A stretch of DNA of 64,000 nt from Phycisphaerae bacterium (GCA_030429705.1 JAUIES010000003.1:428916-492915), one strand, 5' to 3'; counted from the stretch's first letter, positions 1 through 9,245 are shown. Notes: generated by a model from the letters alone, not told the origin. Numbers and translations: made by a program.

Positions 1-1
1 A

Positions 2-673
2 GCCAATATTGAGATCACCCTTGCCAGGTTCTTCGGGAACATCGTTCGATACGCGGTGCTCGTACTCGGCGCGCTCGCTGTACTCGATACCTTCGGGATC
101 AAAACAACGAGTTTTGCAGCGGTGCTGGCAGCGGTTGGTTTTGCGATCGGGATGGCGCTGTCCGGCGCGCTGGGCAATGTCGCGTCTGGTGTGTTGCTCC
201 TGGTTTTTCGTCCGTTCAAGGTTGGTGATGTTGTCTCTGCGGGCGGCGTGACCGGCAAGGTCGAGGAACTCGGGCTGTTCACCACCGCATTTGACACGCC
301 GGACAATCGTCGCATCATCGTGCCGAACAACTCGATCTTCGGTTCCACGATTGAAAATGTAACCCACCATGACACGCGCCGCGTCGATGTCGCAGTCGGG
401 ACCGACTACGCGGCGGATCTTGACGAAACGCGAGCCGTGTTGACGAACGCAGCCACCGGGATTGAGGGTGCGAACGATTCGCCCGAGCCGGTCGTCTACC
501 TGTCCGAACTCGGCGACTCGTCGATTGCCTGGTCGGTGCGAATCTGGTCAGCTACTTCAGACTATTGGGCGGTCAAGGAACGACTGACCTATGCGATCAA
601 GGTCGCGCTCGATGAAGCCAAGATCGGTATCCCATTCCCGCAGATGGATGTGCACCTGCAGAAACAGGACTGA
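2..673 (+). CDS. Mechanosensitive ion channel, MscS family (5' end missing)
   Basis: The reading frame is open from base 2, so the start lies before the window and at least 223 C-terminal residues are visible. The first part is hydrophobic and contains a Gly/Ala-rich segment (GFAIGMALSGALGNVASG), which matches the pore-lining TM3 helix of MscS. It is followed by the beta domain (FKVGDVV, then GKVEELGLFTTAFDTPDNRRIIVPN) and the alpha/beta C-terminal domain with the family's VxVGTDYxADLD pattern. MscS channels open under membrane tension and release solutes on hypo-osmotic shock. The gene converges on pyk with only 30 bp between them and no clear terminator. Family assignment is firm; the missing N-terminus prevents deciding whether this is a short MscS or a longer relative. 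Confidence 0.92.
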   Translation, partial: ANIEITLARFFGNIVRYAVLVLGALAVLDTFGIKTTSFAAVLAAVGFAIGMALSGALGNVASGVLLLVFRPFKVGDVVSAGGVTGKVEELGLFTTAFDTPDNRRIIVPNNSIFGSTIENVTHHDTRRVDVAVGTDYAADLDETRAVLTNAATGIEGANDSPEPVVYLSELGDSSIAWSVRIWSATSDYWAVKERLTYAIKVALDEAKIGIPFPQMDVHLQKQD

Positions 674-703
674 GTGCGGCGCGGTTTATTGTTGGCCATG
701 CGG

Positions 704-2260
704 TCAGACCGATGGCGCCCGGAATCCACTACTCTGATCGCCAAGCCTGAGCATGGCGAGCAGATCCTGCGTGCGCAGTGCCCCGAGTGGTTTACCCGCC
801 AGAAGGACAGCGATGTCGCCATTGTCAGCAATGCCGAGTTGTTTGAGATCATGCTCGACATGGTCTGTCCAATCACGCAGTCGGCCTGAGGCTGGCGGTT
901 CGCAATGTATCGGAGTCACACCGGCAAAGAGTGCCATTCGTCGCGCTGCGACTTCGCTGCTGGTGTACGCGAGAATGGGCATGTCGAGTCGTGTTCGGCT
1001 GAGATAGCGGGCCATGCCCCCCGCCTGACTCCAGGTCACGATTGCCTTCGCTTGTGAAGAGATCGCGATTTCGATCGCGCCGTTTGCCAAGGCCGCCGAT
1101 CGGTAGGGCAACTCTTCCAACTTGGATTCGTTTGCAATCGGATTGGCGTTTTGCTCGTGTTCGCCGCCATGTTCCGTGACCGAGATAATGCGCCGCATCG
1201 TCTCGACGACCAGTGTCGGGTGTTTGCCGACAGCCGTCTCGCCAGAAAGCATGACCGCGTCCGCCCCCTGCAACACGGCACCTGCGACATCGTTTGCTTC
1301 TGCCCGAGTCGGGGTGGCGCTGGTGATCATGCTTTCGAGCATCTGGGTCGCAACGATGACAGGTTTGCCATACTCGATGCACTTGCGGATGATGAGCCGT
1401 TGGGCGATGGGCACATAGGCGACATCCATCTCGACACCGAGGTCGCCGCGAGCAACCATGATCGCGTCGCTCACTTCAACAATGGCATCAATGTTTTCAA
1501 CCGCTTGTGGCTTTTCTATTTTCGAGACCACCGGAATCTCAAGCCCGATTCCCGCGTCATAGACCGAACGGTCCGTCGGACACATGCCCGCGAGTCCCTC
1601 TTTGAGTTCGATGACATCTTCGGGTCGGCGAACAAAAGACAACGCGAGGTAGTCGAGCCCGTGCTGGACAGCCCACTCGACGCATTTCCAGTCACCCGGT
1701 GTCAGAGCGGGCACATTGAGATCAGACTCGGGCAGGTTGATCCCCTTGCCGGTTGAGACTCGGCCGCCGAATGTGACGCGGCACCGCAGTTCTTCACCAG
1801 GAGTCGCATCGACCGCGAGCATGCGCACCGCTCCGTCGTTGATGAGCACGCGCTGACCGGGTAAGACATCGTGATAGAGTGGATCAAAGGTTGAGCCAAA
1901 CACGGGCAGGCTATCTTCCATGAACGCTTCTTCGACGCCCGCGCGGAAGATCACATCGGTCCCGGTTTCAATGACCATACCGCCCTCGATGTCGAGGTCG
2001 GGGACCTTGGTCACGCGTAGTTTCGGTCCTTGCAGATCGCCCATGACCGCGATCGGTCGTCCAGCACGCTTGCCTGCTTCGCGGATGGCGTGCAGGCGAT
2101 CAGCGTGACCGTCCAGATCGCCGTGCGAAAAGTTGAGTCGAAAGATCGACACGCCCGCTTCGATGAGTTTGGCGAGCATCTCAGGAGATTCACTCGCCGG
2201 TCCGATGGTGGCGACGATGCGCGACTGCACCGGTTTTTCAGGTCGATAGGTTTCTGACAC
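704..2260 (-). CDS. pyk: Pyruvate kinase
   Basis: 518 residues, somewhat longer than the usual 470-480. Pyruvate kinase converts phosphoenolpyruvate and ADP to pyruvate and ATP in the last step of glycolysis. Visible signatures are KIVATIGPAS-like RIVATIGPAS with RLNFSHG near the N-terminus, the active-site lysine segment VVSKIEKP, the metal-binding segment MVARGDLGVE, and the block TRAEANDVAGAVLQGADAVM followed by LSGETAVG. A C-terminal regulatory domain follows. The start is GTG, preceded by a GGGGAGGA ribosome-binding site about nine bases upstream. The solute-binding protein gene lies 30 bp upstream on the same strand, so the two may be cotranscribed, although no functional link is evident. 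Confidence 0.97.
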   Translation of the reverse strand: MSETYRPEKPVQSRIVATIGPASESPEMLAKLIEAGVSIFRLNFSHGDLDGHADRLHAIREAGKRAGRPIAVMGDLQGPKLRVTKVPDLDIEGGMVIETGTDVIFRAGVEEAFMEDSLPVFGSTFDPLYHDVLPGQRVLINDGAVRMLAVDATPGEELRCRVTFGGRVSTGKGINLPESDLNVPALTPGDWKCVEWAVQHGLDYLALSFVRRPEDVIELKEGLAGMCPTDRSVYDAGIGLEIPVVSKIEKPQAVENIDAIVEVSDAIMVARGDLGVEMDVAYVPIAQRLIIRKCIEYGKPVIVATQMLESMITSATPTRAEANDVAGAVLQGADAVMLSGETAVGKHPTLVVETMRRIISVTEHGGEHEQNANPIANESKLEELPYRSAALANGAIEIAISSQAKAIVTWSQAGGMARYLSRTRLDMPILAYTSSEVAARRMALFAGVTPIHCEPPASGRLRDWTDHVEHDLKQLGIADNGDIAVLLAGKPLGALRTQDLLAMLRLGDQSSGFRAPSV

Positions 2261-2290
2261 GAGCGGAGTCCTCCCCGGTGCGAGACCAGG

Positions 2291-3988
2291 TCAGCCTGGC
2301 GCACCTTTCCCAAGATCGACGATTGCCGCGAACTGATCCCGAAAAAATCGGACATATGCAATTTGTGCCCGCCGCGATGCCATCGGATCGCGCCAAACGC
2401 CACGGATGGCCCGATAGTTCTCTTCTGTGAACGCGAGGACCGTGCCGTCGGGCAGTTCCTGTTCTGGAAACGCGTAGAACATCGATTCCATCCTGGCCAG
2501 CGTTTCGGGGGGGAATCCTTCAGTTGCGCGGGCTTTGGCAATCGCTCGCCACGCCTGTTGGCATTCGTACCCCGCATCAATCGCGAAAGCACCCATCATC
2601 ATCTGGACACCGGTCCGCCAGCCAGGGTTGCCTGTGTCTGACGCGATATCAAACGGATTGACCTGATCAATCATCGCGTCCATGTAGTTGGCGTACATGC
2701 TGCGGCGAACCGGCATGCGACGAAGTTCATAGCGCTCCGGTCCCATCGGCTCTCCATCGGGTCCGACGGGGTTGTTTGAACTCGCGGTCGAACCGGTCGC
2801 TCGAAACTGCCACAGCGCCTGCCCCTCGTCACTGAGCGTGAAGGCGACGAAACGCTTCGCAAGATCTGGTTCATTCGCGCCATTGAGGATCGACACGGGG
2901 TCCGCATCGATATAGACCGCTCCGGCGGGTTCGGCGTAACCGACGCGCTCGCCGCCCACCGCTTGCGCTTGGCCGCGACCATAGAAATCAATTGCCAATC
3001 CCATGGCTGCTTCACCTTGGGACACATCCATTGGAGGTTTGGTCGAACTGTTTGTGAAATATCGCGTGTTGGCGCTCATCGCACGAAGGATCTGCCAGCC
3101 GCGCTCCCAGCCGAAGTGCCCGAGGATCGAGTCAAAGGTGGTGGTGATGGATCCGGATTGGCGTGGGTCTGCCAGTGCCACCTGGCCGATCAGTCGATCA
3201 TCCATCAGATCTTCAAATGAGTCTGGGACACCGACACCCAGTTCCATACACAAATCGTGGTTATACACAATGCCGAAACTCGAGAGGGCGGTGCCGATCC
3301 AGTATTGCTCGTCATCATAAAGAAACTGTGTGCCGATGGTGTTGTCGCCGAACAGATCGACGAGAACACCGGGGTTAAAACCAGCGGGTTGTGACATGGG
3401 CATGCGCAGTTCGAGCATGGGTGTGCCTGAATCGTCCCGGTACACGCGCACACCATTCGGGATCGGTTGCTGCACGCTCGCGAAAACTGCCTGTTCGTTG
3501 AGAGGTTCGGCATCGAGCACATCGGCTGACAGGTTTTCAAGACCAAGGGCTGTGGTCATCGGTGTTGTCGTGCGAAGCGATTGAGCGATTTGCACACCAG
3601 TCTTGAGTCGCCCGTGGTCATAACTCCCGCCACCAAACATGATGTCATATGCAGCCGACCCATCGCGGAGGGTGATGGATCCGTCGTCGGCGACGGTGAA
3701 CTGACCTCGCTTGATTTCGCTTTTGATCTGCGCATCGAGTTGCGTGAGGATCTCGCTTGTGCCGCCCGGTGTGCGCATATCGACGCGTACGCGTTCGCCA
3801 TATTCGCGTTCATGCCATTGTTCAAACGCTGAAGTAAACTCGCGCCGAATCTGGGGTACATGCGGCGTGACGATCAACAGTGTGCGGGCATCCGCTGGCG
3901 GCGGGGGCTCGCTGTTGACGACACTCATCGCGAACGGAATACCGAGGATAACGACCAGCAGGACGGCTATAGAAACTTTGGCAAACAT
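2291..3988 (-). CDS. Extracellular solute-binding protein of an ABC transporter (orphan)
   Basis: 565 residues. The N-terminus has one hydrophobic segment (about residues 5-22), a signal peptide or anchor. The mature part starts with a strand and helix typical of periplasmic binding proteins (TLLIVTPHVPQIRREFTSAF) and contains a PGGTSEI segment. Later come SFEDLMDDRLIGQVALADPR and segments typical of type 2 binding proteins of the SBP_bac family, resembling the ferric-iron and polyamine groups. No permease or ATPase gene is adjacent, so the substrate cannot be inferred from context. It lies 30 bp upstream of pyk on the same strand and is divergent from the SDR gene across a 71-bp region that must hold both promoters. 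Family call is fairly sure; substrate unknown. Confidence 0.8.
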   Translation of the reverse strand: MFAKVSIAVLLVVILGIPFAMSVVNSEPPPPADARTLLIVTPHVPQIRREFTSAFEQWHEREYGERVRVDMRTPGGTSEILTQLDAQIKSEIKRGQFTVADDGSITLRDGSAAYDIMFGGGSYDHGRLKTGVQIAQSLRTTTPMTTALGLENLSADVLDAEPLNEQAVFASVQQPIPNGVRVYRDDSGTPMLELRMPMSQPAGFNPGVLVDLFGDNTIGTQFLYDDEQYWIGTALSSFGIVYNHDLCMELGVGVPDSFEDLMDDRLIGQVALADPRQSGSITTTFDSILGHFGWERGWQILRAMSANTRYFTNSSTKPPMDVSQGEAAMGLAIDFYGRGQAQAVGGERVGYAEPAGAVYIDADPVSILNGANEPDLAKRFVAFTLSDEGQALWQFRATGSTASSNNPVGPDGEPMGPERYELRRMPVRRSMYANYMDAMIDQVNPFDIASDTGNPGWRTGVQMMMGAFAIDAGYECQQAWRAIAKARATEGFPPETLARMESMFYAFPEQELPDGTVLAFTEENYRAIRGVWRDPMASRRAQIAYVRFFRDQFAAIVDLGKGAPG

Positions 3989-4059
3989 GCTCGGCTAGTG
4001 TATCCAGACGAGCACTCGGTGCATGGCAAGAGAACGAACCAACGATTCAAGGATCCCAC

Positions 4060-4776
4060 ATGACCGATGAACGACCCGTGGCGATTGTGACAGGTGCTGG
4101 CGCCGGAATTGGTCGTGCGGTCTGTCTTGCGTTGTCTCAACTTGACTGGCGTGTCGTTGTTGTGGGGCGTACGGAACAAACCCTGCGTGAAACCGTCGAC
4201 TTGATGACAGGCCAGGAAGCCAGTAGCAAGGTTGTGGTGGCGGATGTAGCCGAGCCTGCGTCAGCCAATGTGATCGTCGAAGCCGCCTGTGCCCGGTTTG
4301 GTCGTCTGGACGGACTGGTCAACAACGCCGGGCTTGCGGTGATGAAGCCGTTTGCGGAATATGACATCGATGTTCTGGATCGTGTTTTCGCAGTGAACGC
4401 ACTTGGTCCGATGCGTTTGATGCTCGTGGCGTGGCCTCACCTGGCGAAATCACAAGGCCGAATCGTGAATGTGTCCAGTATGGCATCAGTCGATCCGTTT
4501 CCTGGTCTGGGGACCTATGGCGTTGCAAAGACGGTGCTCAACGAGATCGGGAAAAATGTGATGATTGAACACCCGGATGCGGGTGTGCGCACTTTTGCCG
4601 TCGCGCCGGGAGCGGTCGAGACCGGGATGCTCAGGTCGATCGTGTCGGAAGAGTTTGTGCCCAGGTCCAACACACTCTCGCCGACGCATGTGGCGAGCAT
4701 CATCGTCAACTGTGTGCTCGGGCACAAAGACGAGGACGCCGGGACGACTATTCTGGTGCCGAGCCCTTCAGCTTGA
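4060..4776 (+). CDS. SDR family NAD(P)-dependent oxidoreductase
   Basis: 238 residues, the normal size for a classical short-chain dehydrogenase/reductase. The cofactor motif TGAGAGIG is at residues 11-18, NNAG at 88-91, and the catalytic set is N113, S139/S140 and Y153-x3-K157 (GTYGVAK). VVVVGRT after the second strand leaves an Arg rather than an Asp, which favours NADP(H) (inference). The substrate cannot be read from sequence. An AAGGA ribosome-binding site precedes the ATG. The 3' end overlaps the convergent pseudouridine synthase/methyltransferase gene by 29 bp, so both genes are read through each other's end. Confidence 0.93.
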   Translation: MTDERPVAIVTGAGAGIGRAVCLALSQLDWRVVVVGRTEQTLRETVDLMTGQEASSKVVVADVAEPASANVIVEAACARFGRLDGLVNNAGLAVMKPFAEYDIDVLDRVFAVNALGPMRLMLVAWPHLAKSQGRIVNVSSMASVDPFPGLGTYGVAKTVLNEIGKNVMIEHPDAGVRTFAVAPGAVETGMLRSIVSEEFVPRSNTLSPTHVASIIVNCVLGHKDEDAGTTILVPSPSA

Positions 4777-6565
4777 TCGCACGAATCGTCATGAACATCG
4801 GGAATTCGCCACGGGCGCGATTTTCTTCCGCGGCTCGCGGGCCTGGTTCACTCTGTCTCGGACTTGTCCATTCTTCAATCGCGTCGATCAAAAGTCCTGC
4901 TGATGTGAACGCTTCGACATACTTCTGGAGCGGGCGCACATAAGTCGTCGTCGTGATTGGATCTTCACCCTTGGCGACGGCACCGGGGTTCATGACAATC
5001 GGTATGGCGGCTTCTGTCATGTATTCATCAACGCGCCGATACTGGCGTTGCGTCTGTGCGTCAGGTCCATCCCAGCCCCATGAGGTGCGTCGCGGACTTC
5101 TGAATGCGGGATGCAACACGACGGCCACGAACCGTCCGCCCGGGATGAGGGCTTCGTGAATCGCGCGAAGGACCGCTTGGATCTCATCAATATTCATGAG
5201 CGCCAGGATCGAGCACGCGGCATCAAACTCACCAAGATTCATTGAGCCCAGGTTGCAAGCATCGCCAATGACGAAACGAGCATCGGGATCATCCGGATTG
5301 CTCAGTTTTCGTGCGAGATCGATGAGCCGCTCGCTCGCATCGATACCGGTGACCGAGGCTCCTCGACTGGCGAGTTGTCGATCAAATGACCCTTCGCCGC
5401 AAGCGACATCGAGGATACGCACACCGTCGAGTGGTTCGAGCAATCGCAACACGCCGGGCCAGACTAGTTCGGTTTGCAGATCATTGCGAGAACTGGTCAG
5501 GAGCTCGGCGTACCAGCCGGCGACATCGTCCCAGCCCTTCGATTTGTTCGGTGCGGCGTTTTGTTGACGGGCTCCCTTGGGTGGCTCGAGCCCGACGCGT
5601 TCATACATCCATGCGGGTGGGGGGCTTTGTATGCGCATTCGAGCAGAGGTTGTCGGATGCGTCAGCGTGACTTCATGCAGGTGCAAGCCTGCAGCGTCAA
5701 TTGGCTTGTCTTGGACCGGTCGGGCATTGAGTTGCCGCAGATGCTTGTCGAGTTGTCCGCGGGCATCGGTGCGTGGACGCATCTTGAGGAGTGCTGCACC
5801 GGACTGGTATCCAAGCCTCTGGTAGTGCGTGACGAGGTTTCGAACTTCACTCGTGTCGCGTCCTTGTTGGTCGCTGTTGATGGTGCCGTTGTCCGGTGAC
5901 GACGGGTCCGCCGGAGCGCCACCAACGAGTGCGAGGTAGTAGCGTTCGAATCGGCGTGACTGGAGTAATACATCGCGGGCAGCGGGCGTTCGAGCGAGCA
6001 CCACGACACCGGTTGCCGATTCTTCGATCTGGTGCAAAGTCCACGGGCCCCGGTCCATGCGCCGGATGTTGAGTTGTCGGCGGACCGCTTCGAGTACGCT
6101 CGGTTCGTCGTCACGGCCGACCACGGGCAAATGGGCCGGTTTGTGAACAGCGATGATCTGCTTGTCTTCATACAAGACATCGAGGGGTTTGAAAGCAGGA
6201 CGCGGTTGCGGGCGATCACTGTCCGGTCTGAATCCGCTGGGTCGTGGACCACCGGTTCGAGGGTGGTTCCGCCGAGGATCCCGACGATCACCGGGCGGCG
6301 AGCCGTATCTGGCTTGTTGATGCGGCATCGACCTGGGCGGCACAGGTCCGGGTGGTGACGGTGGGGGAGAAGTTGGTGCTGTAGATTCCTGCTGAGGGCT
6401 GTCGTCGACCTGTTGCACTTGCTCGACATCACCTGAAGTCGGGGCATCGGGCGCGGGCGTGGCATGCGAACCGCCAAGCCGCGTTCGACGAATCTGCGAG
6501 GCGCCGTCTGACCCGTCGCTTGTGTGGGGCTTGCCTGCCGAATCGGCTGGAGTTTGATCAGTCAT
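4748..6565 (-). CDS. RluA-like pseudouridine synthase domain fused to a SAM-dependent methyltransferase
   Basis: 605 residues in three parts. Residues 1-125 are low-complexity and rich in Pro, Ser, Arg and Asp, probably disordered. Residues about 127-325 resemble the RluA/RsuA pseudouridine synthase fold: LYEDKQIIAVHKPAHLPV is the typical first block, and LHQIEESATGVVVLAR aligns with HRLDxxTSGLLLxAK. The catalytic Asp position is Glu (E181), and the neighbouring Arg, Thr and Ser are also changed. Residues about 345-600 are a class I methyltransferase with motif I ILDVACGEGSF (384-394), an acidic residue at GIDAS and the post-I block. The start overlaps the end of coaB by 8 bp, indicating one transcript. 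Either part could act on rRNA or tRNA; pseudouridine formation is doubtful given E181. The fusion is read in one uninterrupted frame. Confidence 0.85.
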   Translation of the reverse strand: MTDQTPADSAGKPHTSDGSDGASQIRRTRLGGSHATPAPDAPTSGDVEQVQQVDDSPQQESTAPTSPPPSPPGPVPPRSMPHQQARYGSPPGDRRDPRRNHPRTGGPRPSGFRPDSDRPQPRPAFKPLDVLYEDKQIIAVHKPAHLPVVGRDDEPSVLEAVRRQLNIRRMDRGPWTLHQIEESATGVVVLARTPAARDVLLQSRRFERYYLALVGGAPADPSSPDNGTINSDQQGRDTSEVRNLVTHYQRLGYQSGAALLKMRPRTDARGQLDKHLRQLNARPVQDKPIDAAGLHLHEVTLTHPTTSARMRIQSPPPAWMYERVGLEPPKGARQQNAAPNKSKGWDDVAGWYAELLTSSRNDLQTELVWPGVLRLLEPLDGVRILDVACGEGSFDRQLASRGASVTGIDASERLIDLARKLSNPDDPDARFVIGDACNLGSMNLGEFDAACSILALMNIDEIQAVLRAIHEALIPGGRFVAVVLHPAFRSPRRTSWGWDGPDAQTQRQYRRVDEYMTEAAIPIVMNPGAVAKGEDPITTTTYVRPLQKYVEAFTSAGLLIDAIEEWTSPRQSEPGPRAAEENRARGEFPMFMTIRAIKLKGSAPE

Positions 6566-7244
6566 GGGCTGCGTTCGTCATCATGTGTTGGGTGTGTTCG
6601 GTGACCGCATCGAGAAGCCAGTCGGCGAACTGCGTTTTTGGGATGGGACCATCAGTTGATCGCGGCGACGCAGCCATCGGACCATCCGCAGCGATCAGCG
6701 TTGCTTCGATGGTGTCTGCGTCCATCGTCTCGAGCGGGTTGGCGACAATGAGATCGAGCCCTTTGCGTTTAAGTTTTGCTTGTGCAGATGTCATGAGTTC
6801 TTCGCGCGGCTCCAGGGCGAAACCCACAAAGCAATGCCCGTCACGGCGCATCGATTTGCAACCTGCCAGGAGATCGGGGGTCGGTTCAAGTTCAAGGACC
6901 ATGTTTTCGCCTTTGCGTCGTCGTTTACCGGTGAGGGTCTGGTCGCTGGCTCGAGGACGATAGTCGGATACTGCAGCCGCCATGACGAGGACATCAGTCT
7001 GTGGCACTTCCTCAGAAAGGCGAGATTCCAGATCGGCGGTGGTGCGGAAAGGAATGACCCGAACGCGAGCGTTGCTTGGCTCACGGGCACCAGCGCCATT
7101 GAGAAGAGTCACATCGATCCCGCGGTTTGCGGCTGCATCGGCCAAGGCGGCACCGAGTCGCCCGGAGGACCGGTTTCCGATGAATCGGACGGCATCGATC
7201 GGTTCTTGTGTGGGTCCGGAGGTGATCAACAAGCGATAAGTCAT
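6558..7244 (-). CDS. coaB: Phosphopantothenate-cysteine ligase (stand-alone CoaB)
   Basis: 228 residues, matching only the CoaB half of the usual bifunctional CoaBC. CoaB joins 4'-phosphopantothenate and cysteine using a nucleotide (CTP in most bacteria) during coenzyme A synthesis. Signatures are ITSGPTQEPIDAVRFIGNRS followed by SGRLG, the AAAVSDYRP segment, a basic stretch (LTGKRRRKGE) before LELEPTPDLLA, and VGFALE near the acyl-cytidylate site. The flavin-dependent CoaC decarboxylase half is absent and no coaC is in the window. The downstream fusion gene overlaps its end by 8 bp. It is divergent from the first pilB across about 220 bp. Confidence 0.9.
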   Translation of the reverse strand: MTYRLLITSGPTQEPIDAVRFIGNRSSGRLGAALADAAANRGIDVTLLNGAGAREPSNARVRVIPFRTTADLESRLSEEVPQTDVLVMAAAVSDYRPRASDQTLTGKRRRKGENMVLELEPTPDLLAGCKSMRRDGHCFVGFALEPREELMTSAQAKLKRKGLDLIVANPLETMDADTIEATLIAADGPMAASPRSTDGPIPKTQFADWLLDAVTEHTQHMMTNAAHD

Positions 7245-7468
7245 GAGGTATGCGAAATTCCTGGTTCGTGGTCAACAAAGTTTGGTTCCTTTCATGGTAG
7301 TCGGGCCTCTGGCAGGAACCGCGCAAAACCCGGGACGAAAGGGTGGGGGTTCGGGGGACTCAACAAAGCAGGCATCGGGCGTGCTACAGTGACCACGAAG
7401 GGTCCGGAGTGGTCCCAACGACATATCCATGCGCCACATTGGCAGCTCACGAGGGGATCCTGCGACCC

Positions 7469-9202
7469 ATGGCTCGATCGCGAAAGAAACTGGGAGACAT
7501 CCTCGTCGGTTGGGGTGTCCTTGAACAGGCACAGGTGGCAAAGGCCGTCAAGGTCGCCAAAAGCACAAAAAAACGACTCGGTGAGACGCTTGTCGAAGCC
7601 GGATACTGCACTGAAGAGCACATTGCGAAGGCTCTGGCCGACCAGTTCGGGATGCAGTATGTCGATCTCTCTTCACCTGATGTCGCCAGCCAGGTTGATC
7701 TCAAGGCGATCGATGAAGGGCTGATCAAGCGCTACAGCATTCTGCCGATGGGCAAATCGAACGGCAAGATGCAGCTGATCATCCACGATCCGCTTGATCT
7801 TGACCTTCTTGAAAATCTTCGATTCAGGCTGAATGCGCAGATCGAGCCTCGGCTTGCCAGCAAAAGTCAGATCAAGGCGTTCCTTGAAGGCAAGCGACCG
7901 GAACGACAGATTTCGGCTGACGAATCACTGGTGACGGAGTCAATCGACCGCACCATCGACCGAAGTGTCGACCGCTCGATGGACAAGTCCATCGATGTTT
8001 CGAGCGAGGATGCGCCCATCGTGCGGCTGTGCAACCGAATCTTCTCTGAAGCGGTCGGGATGCGAGCATCAGATATTCACATCGAGCCGATGGCCGACCG
8101 TGTGCGGCTGAGGTATCGCATCGACGGCGTGTGTATCGAACGCGATAACCTGCCCAAACGCATGCAAAATGCGATGTTGAGCCGTACCAAACTCATGGGC
8201 GGGATGAACATTGCTGAGCGGCGCATTCCTCAGGACGGCCGCATCAAGCTGGAAGTCGGCGACACGATGATCGATTACCGTGTGTCGGCGTGCCCGACCT
8301 ATCACGGCGAAAGCGTGGTGCTTCGTATCCTGAGACCTGACGCGGTTCGCATCGGTCTTGAAAACCTTGGGTTTAATGCAGAGAACCTGGATGTTTTTAA
8401 CAAAATCATTCGGCGACCAAACGGCATCTTCCTGGTGACCGGGCCGACTGGTTCAGGCAAAACAACGACGCTGTATTCGGCGTTGGACACACTCAACCGT
8501 CCTGACCGCAAGATCATCACCGCTGAAGATCCGGTCGAATACAACTTCGAAGGAATCAATCAGTGCCAGGTGCGTGAGAGCATCGGATTGACCTTCCCGG
8601 CGATTCTGCGATCCATGCTTCGTCAGGCACCCAACATCATTCTCGTGGGTGAAATTCGTGACCGCGAAGTTGGTGAAATCGCCATTCAGGCTGCTCTGAC
8701 AGGTCACCTTGTGTTCAGTACGCTCCACACGAATGACGCACCCAGTGCGATCACGCGTTTGATTGACATGGGGATTAAGCCATTCCTGGTTGCCAGTTCG
8801 ATTCAGGCGGTCATGGCCCAGCGTCTCGTGCGCGTGCTGCACGATTCGAAGCAACTTGCAGAGAAGGAAGACCTCGATCCCAAATACCTCAACCTCATCG
8901 GCCTCAAGATGGAAGACGCGATCGGTCGCGTGTACAAGCCCGTCTCAACCGAAGAGGCGCCTGGCGGGTATAAGGGTCGAAAGGGCATCTTCGAGATGAT
9001 GCTGATGAACGCTCAGATTCGAGATCTGGCGTTCAAGTTGGCGCCCGTCGTTGAGTTGCGACGCGCAGCCTTGGCATCCGGGATGAAGCCACTTGTTGAA
9101 GACGGGCGACTCAAAGTACTCTCTGGCATGACCACACCTGACGAAATCGCGCGTGTGAGTCAGGTCGAAGGAGCCGAAGCGACCAACAGTTCGTCGCACT
9201 GA
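7469..9202 (+). CDS. GspE/PilB-type assembly ATPase (first copy)
   Basis: 577 residues from the ATG preceded by GAGGGGAT; the frame is open further upstream, but MARSRKKLGDILV matches the family N-terminus. An MshEN-type N-terminal domain (about 1-130) is followed by an unusual linker with five tandem four-residue units (159-178) and the ATPase domain. Walker A GPTGSGKTT begins at residue 325, Walker B is in IILVGEIRDREVG (about 390), and the His box is STLHTND. The paired-cysteine zinc motif common in GspE is missing. These hexameric ATPases drive pseudopilin polymerisation from the cytoplasm. It is first in a long plus-strand locus with pilT, a second pilB and pilC. Confidence 0.95.
   Translation: MARSRKKLGDILVGWGVLEQAQVAKAVKVAKSTKKRLGETLVEAGYCTEEHIAKALADQFGMQYVDLSSPDVASQVDLKAIDEGLIKRYSILPMGKSNGKMQLIIHDPLDLDLLENLRFRLNAQIEPRLASKSQIKAFLEGKRPERQISADESLVTESIDRTIDRSVDRSMDKSIDVSSEDAPIVRLCNRIFSEAVGMRASDIHIEPMADRVRLRYRIDGVCIERDNLPKRMQNAMLSRTKLMGGMNIAERRIPQDGRIKLEVGDTMIDYRVSACPTYHGESVVLRILRPDAVRIGLENLGFNAENLDVFNKIIRRPNGIFLVTGPTGSGKTTTLYSALDTLNRPDRKIITAEDPVEYNFEGINQCQVRESIGLTFPAILRSMLRQAPNIILVGEIRDREVGEIAIQAALTGHLVFSTLHTNDAPSAITRLIDMGIKPFLVASSIQAVMAQRLVRVLHDSKQLAEKEDLDPKYLNLIGLKMEDAIGRVYKPVSTEEAPGGYKGRKGIFEMMLMNAQIRDLAFKLAPVVELRRAALASGMKPLVEDGRLKVLSGMTTPDEIARVSQVEGAEATNSSSH
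7943..8002 (+). repeat. Five tandem four-codon units in the first pilB
   Basis: The codons read IDRT, IDRS, VDRS, MDKS, IDVS (residues 159-178 of the ATPase), a tetrapeptide repeat with consensus [I/V/M]-D-[R/K]-S. The nucleotide copies have diverged (atcgaccgcacc, atcgaccgaagt, gtcgaccgctcg and so on), so the repeat appears maintained at the protein level. It lies between the N-terminal domain and the ATPase core. Confidence 0.85.
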
Positions 9203-9245
9203 TCGAAACAGACAGCGGGTGAGCCCGCTTATGAGGAGTTGATTC

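Noticed and set aside
5662..6477. A 271-codon frame overlapping the pseudouridine synthase/methyltransferase fusion
   Set aside because: It is an alternate frame on the same strand; the fusion frame contains all recognised motifs.
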